NCBI GenBank assembly: GCA_052174535.1
Contig: JBQMRQ010000050.1
Location: 1 to 28,136 of the forward strand
Direction of reading: 5' to 3'
Length of the DNA: 28,136 nucleotides
Source: Arsenophonus sp052174535
GTDB taxonomy: Bacteria; Pseudomonadota; Gammaproteobacteria; Enterobacterales; Enterobacteriaceae
Of this stretch, positions 19,942 through 27,797 are shown in pieces (position 1 is the stretch's first letter; each line of letters begins with the position of its first letter). The notes beneath the pieces were generated by a model that saw nothing but the letters and a program-made list of their open reading frames with translations, did not search any database and had not been told where the DNA came from. The position numbers and the translations under genes were made by a program.

Positions 19942-20184
19942 TTATGGGGAGGATAAAGTAGAATTCAGTTTTTTAATCCATAAATACATAATCGACATCA
20001 TTCAATAGATTATCACCGAAGCAACTAATAATACATATCTTTATATTGGAAAGGAGTAAGGAATCGATCCTTTAATCAGTATTACTGGTTTCTTTCATAG
20101 GAATTTCTGTAGCAAAAATCTTTTATACAGTATAAGGGATTTCTACTAATAACCTTTTCTAATATAGTTTTTTATTCATCAGTT
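19942..20184. other. Interval downstream of zapA, no 6S RNA seen
   Basis: In enterobacteria ssrS (6S RNA, about 184 nt) follows zapA on the same strand. I looked for its conserved ends and central bubble on the minus strand and found no match. The interval contains only AT-rich sequence with a small near-palindrome (AAGGAATCGATCCTT, about 20059). Confidence 0.4.
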
Positions 20185-20514
20185 TTATTCTAACGGAGTA
20201 ATTGTCTGGCTAGTAATACGTGCCTGTTCTTGCAATGCCTGTTCGATCGTATGTTGCAATACGCGGATTTTTTGTTCCATATTATGAGTGTAGTCCTGTG
20301 TTTTCGTTTTTTCTTGCATAAGTTCATGGCAAATATTTAAAGCGACGATAAAAATAAGTTGTTCGGTATTTGTGACACCAGTTCGATTTCTTAGATCTTT
20401 TAGCCGTTTCTCAAGTTCAGCCGCAGAGCATTTTAAGGCATTTTCTTGTTCTTTTGGGCAATTAACCCTTAATGTTCGTCCTAAAATTTGAATATCAACA
20501 GGTTGTGTAGACAT
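20185..20514 (-). CDS. zapA: Cell division protein ZapA
   Basis: The product has 109 residues, exactly the E. coli length, with the family layout: an N-terminal globular domain (QPVDIQILGRTLRVNCP, then VTNTEQLIFIVALNICHEL at about 47-65) and a C-terminal coiled coil (MEQKIRVLQHTIEQALQEQ). ZapA is a cytosolic protein that forms tetramers, crosslinks FtsZ protofilaments at midcell and recruits ZapB. A strong Shine-Dalgarno site, AGGAGGGG, lies just before the ATG. The gene diverges from the ygfB relic, the same arrangement as in E. coli, so the locus identity is firm. Intact. Confidence 0.96.
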   Translation of the reverse strand: MSTQPVDIQILGRTLRVNCPKEQENALKCSAAELEKRLKDLRNRTGVTNTEQLIFIVALNICHELMQEKTKTQDYTHNMEQKIRVLQHTIEQALQEQARITSQTITPLE

Positions 20515-20788
20515 TTATACCCCTCCTAATTATGTGGGGAGATAAAATATGGTGATAACATTTTTCTGTTTATAATTCTATTATGATATTAAAATAATTA
20601 TAAATAATATATGCACAATTTCTATGTGGCATATTATATATCAATGTTATTAACGTAATTAAGCAGATATACTAATAAAAAAATTTTTACATAATTTATC
20701 AAACTTTTGAACTATTGTTATGTAACAACAGTATATTATTTTAATAGTTTGCAGAAATACATTGCTTAATTACGGACGGATATAATTT
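20515..20788. other. zapA-ygfB divergent intergenic region
   Basis: It should carry the zapA promoter (leftward) and the former ygfB promoter (rightward). A dyad TTGTTA-TG-TAACAA lies at 20715-20728. It is a possible operator or a chance dyad. Nothing else is readable. Confidence 0.3.
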
Positions 20789-21200
20789 ATGGCGGTAATT
20801 ACTATTATTTTAGTGGAAAAGTCAATTTATGAATTAACCAATAATGCATTAGATTTTAATAATATTAACTAATATTTTTAGGTAAATTTACAACTTTATC
20901 TTTCTATTTTTTAAATAGAAAGATTTCATTTTAAATTTCTTGTTGTCTGAAAATGGTAAGCAATCTGCTCTAATACCTTATCCGGTTGACTTAAATATTT
21001 TTTGTTAGGCTTAGGTGTTAACCAACATAAGTTTATGGGAGAAAAAATAAAAGAAATTATTAGGGATTTATACAATATTACAATATTAGTATATTAAGTT
21101 ATGTCAAAAATGATGATCTAAATGAATTAGAACAGATCTTAGAAGTTATCATTAAGTATGTTTAATATTGTAGTTCAGCTCTGTTTTATAGTTTTTATGG
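20789..21200 (+). pseudogene. ygfB: ygfB (UPF0149) pseudogene
   Basis: YgfB is a small cytosolic UPF0149 protein encoded divergently from zapA. The plus strand here translates, with stops and a frameshift, into its C-terminal half. NTLSG, then TGA in place of the conserved Trp, then LKYFLLGLGVNQ match the ALAGWVNHFLLGLGVTQ segment. GEKIKEIIRDLYNITIL matches GEAIDDLRNIAQLG. In another frame NDDLNELEQILEVIIKYV matches DEDQEELEMSLEEIIEYV. The N-terminal part (20789-20935) is barely recognisable and interrupted by a 12-bp hairpin. Clearly non-functional. Position and orientation confirm the identity. Confidence 0.75.
20898..20924. repeat. Perfect 12-bp stem-loop inside the ygfB relic
   Basis: ATCTTTCTATTT (20898-20909) and AAATAGAAAGAT (20913-20924) are perfectly complementary around a TTT loop. 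It has no G+C-rich core. It could act as a weak bidirectional terminator or be a relic of a small insertion. Confidence 0.55.
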
Positions 21201-21322
21201 ATTTAAAAGATCGGTAAATAAAAACAAAAAACGATAACTAACATTAGATTATTAGAATTAATACTCTAATCTATTTTGTTATTTAATCGCTTCTAGGAGA
21301 GAATGGGGGAGCCGGACATGAA

Positions 21323-21755
21323 GTTATTCTCGTTTCTGGTGTATAGAATTTAGGAGATGTTAGCATATCTTGCTCATTAATTTCGTCAATGATTTCAATA
21401 ATATAGAAATCATATGTATGAAAAGTTTACCATGTATAGGTATCTGAGAAACTAGATATTATCTCTGATCCATTGTGATAACTCATCCGTAATGCGTGCT
21501 AGGTAGCTGATAGCACAGTTGTTAAGATTGAATTTGAAATCCATCCTGCAATAACATCCTGAATACTACCTTATCGGATAGCGTCTCCATGCTGTAGTTC
21601 ATAACAGTTATCTGCTACAGTAAATAATATTAATTGGTATTGACTATCTTGAGATTAAAGTCTATAAGGTTAAATGGAAATCACAGAGGCAACGGAATGC
21701 TTTCAACAGCTCATATTGTTTACTGCCTTATCTGAATCGTAAAAAATGTTGAAGA
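21323..21755 (+). mobile_element. IS256-family element, 5' half of a split copy (F)
   Basis: The left end (GTTATTCTCGTTTCTGGTG, near 21323) and the N-terminal part of the transposase are present up to the segment corresponding to ALPYLKRKKS, where similarity stops near 21750. Broken frames as in the other copies. The missing 3' part begins at about the same element coordinate in G (25498-26481), so F and G look like one copy split by inserted DNA. It sits about 120 bp after the ygfB relic. Confidence 0.7.
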
Positions 21756-21872
21756 GTTTGAGAAATAAAATATTTGATAATGGAGAAAAAACCGCTACTA
21801 GCTTCATGTAGTGATTAAGTTTAATTAATAGATTACCTCTTTGGGAAGAGGTCCAGTATAATGAGCATTTAC

Positions 21873-21894
21873 TATACTATCTAATGATAGTATA
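21873..21894 (-). terminator. Perfect 9-bp stem-loop at the end of a small frame
   Basis: TATACTATC (21873-21881) and GATAGTATA (21886-21894) form a perfect stem with a TAAT loop. The stop codon of the minus-strand frame 21877-22188 lies inside the stem. The placement is terminator-like, but the stem is AT-rich and lacks a clear T tract. Confidence 0.4.
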
Positions 21895-22188
21895 CCGTAT
21901 AACATCTCCGTTTTGCACTGTCAGAAATTTTTTGCCGCTGTAAGCGATTTTTTCGCTTTCTAATTCCACGGCTCTTCTGCAGTCTTTGGTTAAGACATAC
22001 TTGCAGGTGGAACATAGCCAAGGAGAAAGATGTACGAATGCTGATTGAGGTATGTTTGCAGTGATACTTGAAATTGACGTAGAGAATTTTATCAGAAAAG
22101 AATAAAAATCTGCTATCTTTTGAGTTTGGGAAGTAAAGTTATCCACAGATTTAATTAGATTAAACTTGGTTAAAAAATAGTTATGCAT
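21877..22188 (-). CDS. Small hypothetical protein or fragment
   Basis: A 103-codon frame whose C-terminal half looks coding: SAFVHLSPWLCSTCKYVLTK, then DCRRAVELESEKIAYSGKKF and NGDVIRYTIIR. It has better codon balance and higher G+C than its flanks, which suggests later arrival. The N-terminal third is lysine- and serine-rich and less convincing, and the ATG lies inside a palindrome with no ribosome site, so this may be the tail of a larger lost gene. I do not recognise a family. It belongs to the plasmid-like block. Confidence 0.3.
   Translation of the reverse strand: MHNYFLTKFNLIKSVDNFTSQTQKIADFYSFLIKFSTSISSITANIPQSAFVHLSPWLCSTCKYVLTKDCRRAVELESEKIAYSGKKFLTVQNGDVIRYTIIR
22139..22147 (+). 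promoter_or_regulatory. DnaA-box match TTATCCACA
   Basis: Exact match to the consensus DnaA box, about 300 bp before the rep relic. Together with hairpins at 22187-22205 and 22359-22375 it may mark a former plasmid origin. A single box in AT-rich DNA can occur by chance. Confidence 0.35.
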
Positions 22189-22205
22189 AACTTAAAATAA
22201 GTTAT
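22187..22205. repeat. Perfect 8-bp stem-loop (ATAACTTA/TAAGTTAT)
   Basis: An 8-bp perfect stem with an AAA loop, overlapping the palindrome TTATGCATAA at 22181-22190. Such nested dyads are common near plasmid origins or autoregulated promoters; here the role is unknown. Confidence 0.45.
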
Positions 22206-22358
22206 GTGGGTTTTAGCTGTATATATAAAATGTAATAATTTTACGGTATGTTTGATTTTAAATCATAATATATTAGTTTCTAACTAATAGTATATTCTGA
22301 ATTTTAGCAAATTTAAATCATAGAAAGGAGCTAAATCAAGTGCTGATAACACGTGATC

Positions 22359-22375
22359 GATTCTTATCAAGAATC
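22359..22375. repeat. Perfect 7-bp stem-loop (GATTCTT/AAGAATC) before rep
   Basis: A 7-bp perfect dyad with a 3-nt spacer, about 85 bp before the first recognisable rep sequence. It is a possible Rep operator or origin remnant. Confidence 0.35.
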
Positions 22376-22458
22376 TTAGGATAAGTGAGATTTAGACTAT
22401 TACAGATTATATAATTAATCAGAGAGTAAGCAACTTAAAAATACTACACAATCGTAAA

Positions 22459-23306
22459 CATGAATTAAATTTTTTGTTGCTGATGAGGTTTTAATCTTTT
22501 TATTTTTAAGGATGAGATAGTAAGTATGCAACATCTTTTTCTGTATTGAAAGGTGGCGATATGAAGATTAGAAAATACACAAATGATAATGTAATTGTTA
22601 TTGCCAAGTCAAAAGGTGTTACAGATTAGGAATTGTTTTTGATAAAGATGTATGAATTTTTAGTATATCTAAACTACAGGAAACAATGAATAATCATCAA
22701 GAAATCAGTAAAACGTTTATTTTATTCCTTATAATTTTTTATCATAACAAAAAGAACAATTAGCGATAGAACTTATCAAGAATTGAAAAAGGCTATTAGA
22801 TAAGTTATAAAGAAACAGGAATTAAAACAAATATACTTTATTTAGAAGAATAAGCAAGAAAGTATATAGGATATGGTCTTATCGATAGTTGGCGAATAGT
22901 TTTAGATAAAAAGGTAAGCTAGTATTGATCTGATTGAGATAACTTTACCTGACTCCCTGCATTAACCATTACATAAAAGGAAAATGATAAAAATTAGTTC
23001 CAACTACCTTCCGTATCAGAAAAATGAGAGACAGAAAAATTTATGAAATAGTCCGCAAGTATTGCGGTAATCAGAGAGAGAGTTTACAATTTCGATTAAA
23101 AAGCTGCAGTTAAAAACTGGAAGTAACTACATTGCTAAAAATGTTCAGACATAACATTAAGGAACTAACTAAAGCAAATGACTTACCTGATTCTAGTATT
23201 CATTAAGATTAGCAAATCGGATAGGGTAGGTGACTTTAATTATCGTAATCTGACATATGAGTATAAATATGAGTATAAAATAGCAACAATTAAAAAAGAT
23301 AAATGA
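22459..23306 (+). pseudogene. Plasmid replication initiator (RepA/RPA family) pseudogene
   Basis: Translating past several frameshifts gives a recognisable member of the plasmid replication initiator protein A family. In order: VADEV and DEIVSMQH (family DDMASMEHP), KIRKYTNDNVIVIAKSKGV (family YEHNGVxVEVxPSVKG), LGIVFDKDV (family ATIYDKDIL), NNHQEISKTF (family GREISRTVRF), SDRTYQELKKAI, GIKTNI, IGYGLIDSWRIVLDKKG, ITLPDSLH, RDRKIYEIVRKYCGNQ, FRHNIKELTKANDLPDSSIH and a final NYRNLTYEYKYEYK. The match covers the whole family length, so this was a complete initiator. Such proteins bind the plasmid origin to start replication. With at least four stops or frameshifts it is dead. It is direct evidence that the block between the IS halves derives from a plasmid. 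Confidence 0.8.
23255..23278 (+). repeat. 12-bp tandem duplication in the rep relic
   Basis: ATATGAGTATAA is present twice in tandem at 23255-23266 and 23267-23278, giving YEYKYEYK in the C-terminal frame. It is probably a slippage duplication. Confidence 0.6.
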
Positions 23307-23701
23307 GAAATTTATAATTTAAAAAATTCAATAAAAACTAAGCGAGGTAAAAAATAAAAATAATATTTATTAATTTTCATAAGATGCAGAACATCAGCTA
23401 GTTAGGAAAGAGAGGGATGAATTAATCATGACTGGTATTTACTGGTTATGGTTTTTGTATATCACTCTTGTCAAAATATTACATATCTCACCGCAGTCGT
23501 ATTCTTTTCATTTTTATATGCATTTAAGGGTTTTATTTTATGATTGACAGATTTATACAGCTTTTGGGTGTATAGCTGTTTGTGTGTGGGTGAAATTATA
23601 ACATAAATGCTTAATTATGTGATGCCTTTTCATCAACTCCTTGCGATTTTAATTAGATTAAAAAAAGAATAGCGACTCTCAGTATCAAGGTCCCAGTAAC
23701 G
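23307..23701. other. Interval between rep relic and nuclease gene
   Basis: A 37-codon plus-strand frame starting near 23430 has a hydrophobic start (MTGIYWLWFLYITLVKILHI). It could be a small membrane protein of the plasmid or a fragment, and it is unrecognised. The nuclease promoter should lie near the right end; no strong -35/-10 pair is visible. Confidence 0.3.
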
Positions 23702-24241
23702 ATGAGTAAACAAGTAAAAGTAATCGCTACAATTTTTTCATTTCTTATGATATTTACATCTCCGCTTTCAGTCAGTACGAGCATTCAGGAGGTTAAAATT
23801 GGTTTTTCGCCGGGAAAAGAAGCAAAAGAGATAATCTTATTAGCAATTGAAGAGGCGAAAATATCAATTGATATTGCTGCCTATTCGTTTACCAGTAAGC
23901 CAATTGCGTTAGCTCTTGTTGACGCACAAAATCGAGGTATTAATGTCCGTATCGTTGCCGATAAGAAGTCGAACCGTGGAAAATATACTGCCGTGACATA
24001 TCTAGTTAATCACCGCGTGCCAGTAAGACTTAATGATAAGTATGCAATTATGCACAATAAGTTTATGATCGTGGATGGTCACTCAGTTGAAACAGGGTCG
24101 TTCAACTATACAAAAAGTGCCGCATTTCGTAATGCAGAAAATGTAATTTACCTGCGTAACTGCCCAGATATTGCTGAAAAATACACAAGAGAATTTAACC
24201 GATTATGGAGTGAAGCAGAAGATACAAAACCTACATATTAG
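23702..24241 (+). CDS. Secreted PLD-family endonuclease (Nuc/EndA-like)
   Basis: The product has 179 residues. Residues 1 to about 26 form a signal peptide (basic MSKQVK, then a hydrophobic core IATIFSFLMIF, then small residues). The mature part has the single-HKD phospholipase D nuclease fold: FSPGKEAKEIILLAI, SIDIAAYSFTSKPIALALVD and a catalytic motif with H118, K120 and D125 (HNKFMIVD), followed by ETGSFNYTKSA supplying S133 and N135. The relative on plasmid pKM101 (Nuc) is a dimeric periplasmic endonuclease that cuts DNA without metal. An AAGG precedes the ATG. The frame is intact, with higher G+C and more regular codon use than its flanks. It sits 0.4 kb from a plasmid rep relic, so acquisition on a plasmid is likely. 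Its role in the symbiont is unknown. Confidence 0.92.
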   Translation: MSKQVKVIATIFSFLMIFTSPLSVSTSIQEVKIGFSPGKEAKEIILLAIEEAKISIDIAAYSFTSKPIALALVDAQNRGINVRIVADKKSNRGKYTAVTYLVNHRVPVRLNDKYAIMHNKFMIVDGHSVETGSFNYTKSAAFRNAENVIYLRNCPDIAEKYTREFNRLWSEAEDTKPTY

Positions 24242-25497
24242 TAGGCGATGCCGAATAGGAATGCGTCCAAAAATACGTTATTTTAAGATACTTTAAAGAA
24301 TTAACAATACGTATTTAAAATATCATTATTAGATCAATAAATAACTGGTTTATTATTTTTACAATAAAATATACTATTTTAAATAAGGTAATATGAAGCG
24401 ATGAAAATGCTAAGGTTTAAGATAACTGATGAATAATATTAAGAATTGAAAACGGTAAAAAGTAAAATGTAGTATCAGGCTCATTTAAAATTTTAAATAC
24501 CAGCTAGAAAGATCATTGTAAACAGTTAAATTTAATTTCTAATCGGTCAAATCCTTTTTTATAGAAAGAAAGTGCTTATCTATCTGGCAATATCTTTTAT
24601 AAGTTTTTGTTAAGGAAATCAACTTTTGAGACAGAAGTCTCTTCTAATAAATGAATGATTTTATAAAATGAGTAATACCGAAAACAGGAAACATTCTAAA
24701 AAATAGAAAATAAAACTTTCCAAGAAATGGAAAGTCGATCTCTTCAAAAAATGAAAAACACAAAAGATACTATTACAGAAAATAGAAAAATAATAAGTAT
24801 AGACTACTTAAACACCCATTCCTTTCTACAAAATAAAAACTGTTTAATCTAAGCTCGATATAACTTCTTATTTTGTTATCAAAACTAATCTGGAAGTTTT
24901 GGGTTCAGTATTTTAAGAAAATTAATAAGTCGATTAAATATAAAATGATGCTCATTCAGGCTATTAAATTACTAAGTAAGTTGCGTAAAAACTGACATCA
25001 GACTGAGGAAATTATTAATGCCAGTATCGCTAATGAATAGCAAAGGCTTTTCTAGCCTCAGTAATCAGTAAGAACTCAGAAAACAAAGCTAAAATCTATT
25101 ACAGATAGATTTCCGTTAATAACTATTGTACTTAACTTAGATACTTGATTTGGCAAGGAATCATCTATGAACTACAATGTAAAAATTATAGCAGTTCGCA
25201 AGCTGTTTGCAACAAGTATAGTGTCTTTAAATAACGTTGCCGCAAGATATCTTTCCACGGTAAGTGCATTAAAATAAAAATCGAATGTCTTTTTTACTTG
25301 ACAAAAATTACTGTAGTTACAGGAAGATAAAGCAGAATAGATACAACACTAAAAGATCATAAAGTAAATCAATATAAAACTAATGATTCTGCAGGCTTAT
25401 AATAAGTTTGAGGGTGGACTAGATGGCTTAAAAATCACTTTTAAGTCTTCTGTAAAGCGTATTATTCTGTGTTTTATATCAATTCGCAAGATACTCA
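24242..25497. other. Right part of the plasmid-like block, decayed
   Basis: No intact gene. A 36-codon frame at 25167-25277 starts like a signal peptide (MNYNVKIIAVRKLFATSIVS, then NNVAARYLSTVSA), as in the first residues of an exported or fimbrial protein, and ends at once; it is preceded by AAGGAA. Near 24960-25040 a frame reads MLIQAIKLLSKLRKN, then EEIINASIANE, like a small helical plasmid protein, unassigned. An inverted pair AAATACGT / ACGTATTT lies just beyond the nuclease stop (about 24273-24320) but is widely spaced. Confidence 0.3.
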
Positions 25498-26481
25498 ATA
25501 CTCTATCTTGAAGATAATCCACTGGTGGATTTTTGCGAGACTCTGGGGGTAATTTTTAGTAAAAAGAACAGAGTCTTCCCCTCCTAGATACTTTATTAGC
25601 AAATTGAAGCAGTAATGGCTTCAAGAGAGTGCAGGCAATATGGTGCCCTTGCGTAATTTAAGCAACATATGTGCTCTATAATTTATTTCTTGGCTGAAGG
25701 CATATGCCGCGTTTTGTTAAGGAAGCTAATCGCCTTTGTCTGCTGCTCATTATCAGCAGCATTGCGCCATGGATGTAAGGAGCTAGCTGGAGTCAAAAGT
25801 AATCATCAAGAGTCAAAAGCGCAATGAGCGAACTTCTGGATGACTGCGAGAGCGGTATTCCTTAACCATATATTTCCTTAGCTTGCTAAGGAAAACAGTG
25901 CTTTGATTTTTTAGAATGTAATGCTGAAGATATTCGAGGATATGCAGCACCAATCTTATTGAGTACATAAAATAGCTGATGTGCTAGATTCATTCCCTAA
26001 AGGGGGAATGTAACTAAAAGTTAAGGTATCTGCCGGAGTTGGTTCCCCCTGGCTAGTAAAGAGTCGTGATGCCGATAATAAACTCCTTGATATTTTGTTG
26101 TTAAGGTTTTCAGCATAAGTATTTTCTACAACGATGAAAAGTTGAAGAAAGAACAAGAAAATAGCTAGCCTTCTATAATTTCCTGTCAGCACAACACCGC
26201 ATTGCGCTTCAGTCAATTAAGAAAGAAGAAGCCGATTAAATCGATTTTTGTAACAGTAAAGTTATGAAGTTAATATCCAAATACTATAGTTTAGAAAATA
26301 ATCCTTTTAATGATCTTTAACCTGTTCACCAAGTTGCTTAGAAAAACTAGAATTGCCTAAGGGAATTTAACCTATTAATCCTGATGGTAAATAACCTTCA
26401 ATTTAAGGATGGGAAAGCAGATTTACAAAGCATCAGAATAGAATGTAGCCTAACCATCATATACTAGATTTTATAATAACT
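25498..26481 (+). mobile_element. IS256-family element, 3' half of a split copy (G)
   Basis: It starts at the element coordinate where half F stops and runs to the right end (ATACTAGATTTTATAATAA). Landmarks in broken frames: YIYFLAEGI-like near 25680 (family YxWADGIY), MQHQSY, stop, VHKIADVLDSFPKGG near 25945-26000 (family RHQRCWVHKxANVLNxLPKS), and a weak NPIE/FATV region near 26235. F plus G total about 1.4 kb, the size of an intact copy. The right end lies about 8 bp before the pepP ATG. A minus-strand frame at 25956-26216 is antisense to this and not a gene. Confidence 0.75.
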
Positions 26482-26488
26482 TGAAAAT

Positions 26489-27793
26489 ATGACTCAACAA
26501 CAATTTATATCTCATATTCCTCGTTATAAATTTTTAAAAATAGCATATGTTGCATAGCTATTTTGTCGCTCTATCTGTTTTTTTACGAAATCAGATTGTG
26601 AATATGCTTATAGAGCAGGACAGTGTTTTTTATTTAATTGGCTTTAGTAAATATGAAGCAGTGTTATTTTTCATTAAATATAATGAAACCTATAGTGAGA
26701 ACATGCTTATTTAATTGTATGCGTGATTAAACTATGGAAAAACTTATTTTTGCTTGTCCTTTTATTGGTAAGCTAAGTTGTAATTGTAAAATTTGGCATC
26801 AATCAAGAATACTGTTTAATGAAATTGATCAATAACTTTATAAGTTATTAACTGATTTAGTCGTTATTTGTCATATTCAAATTGAATTTATCTATACGGA
26901 TCAAATCATTAGTGCAGCTCTTAATTATCTAAGGATAGATGCTTAGTAAAAATTAAAAGTTCCATCTACTTAAATTAACTGGTAGCTAATATTTTGATGA
27001 AATACAATTATTTAAATCACCTAAAACTTACTCTAATACATGAAGCTAGAAAGATTTTTTGCAATGTAAATTTCCAGCCTGATTATATGAATATTAGCTG
27101 GTTGCATAAATTGAACATGAGTTTATTAATTAAGCTGCAAAATTATCTGCATGAATACCATTATATGTAGGAGAAAATGCCTATATTTTGCATTTTAAAA
27201 AAATGATGCTGCGATGAAGATGAGCAATTTAATCTAGTTAATGCCGCTATAGAATATCAAGATTATACTAGTGATATTACGTCTATCTTCTCAGTGAATG
27301 GAAAATTCAGTTAATCGTAGCGTAAAGTTTATAACTTTGTATTAACTGGCACTAAATTCTGCTTTAACCTATATCAACCTAAGGTTACTATTCATCAAGT
27401 GATGATAACAATAATAATAATTAAAATCAAAGGTTTAATTAAATTGGTTTTTTTGCAAGGTAAGAATAAATAAACTTATCGAAATTAAAGTTCAGCTGAC
27501 TTTTTATGTATAGTTTAAATCTATGTTTAGAATTTAATGCCCATCATGTTGATGACTTATGGTAGCAATTACGATTATCTGTTAGAACTGGAAATGGTAT
27601 TGATCGTTAAACTAGGGTTTTATATTTCATAAGATGTTAATATGCCTGGAGCATATCGAGGAATTGGTATTCGTATTTAAGATAATATTTGATCTCTTAA
27701 AGAGAGTAATAAAAACCTGGCAACGACTGTGTTATTAAAAATCCTGATGAGATAGAAGCACTATGGCAGCAGCTAAGTAAGCAGGGAATTTGA
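26489..27793 (+). pseudogene. pepP: pepP (Xaa-Pro aminopeptidase P) pseudogene
   Basis: PepP is a cytosolic dimanganese aminopeptidase that removes an N-terminal residue before proline. The relic spans nearly the usual length (about 435 codons) and is collinear with ubiH, as in enterobacteria. Recognisable pieces in order: MTQQQF at the ATG (26489), TKSDCEYAYR, FYLIGFSKYEAVLFFIKYN near 26630-26685, VNAAIEYQDYTSDITSIF near 27238-27290, LEMVLIV and GAYRGIGIRI near 27590-27680, and NLATTVLLKNPDEIEALWQ to the TGA at 27791. Frameshifts and stops separate them. The first metal ligand (Asp of the family's IDAG) is Asn here. The IS end 8 bp upstream would have removed its promoter and ribosome site. 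Confidence 0.85.
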
Positions 27794-27797
27794 AGTG

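Larger units (their letters stand above)
21756..22458. other. Left part of the plasmid-like block
   Basis: Begins where IS half F stops. It contains two striking hairpins, a small minus-strand frame and a DnaA-box match, each listed separately. A Shine-Dalgarno-like AAAGGAG at 22324-22330 precedes a GTG at 22340 that might be the former start of the rep gene, but the frame closes after 14 codons. Confidence 0.4.

Noticed and set aside
22561..22680. Short frame starting MKIRKYTNDNVIVIAKSKGV considered as its own small gene
   Set aside because: The sequence fits an internal segment of the Rep family and is followed in order by other Rep segments in shifted frames.
25956..26216. 86-codon minus-strand frame with a hydrophobic start
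   Set aside because: Antisense to the HQ.C and KLEK regions of IS half G, which explains the sequence better.
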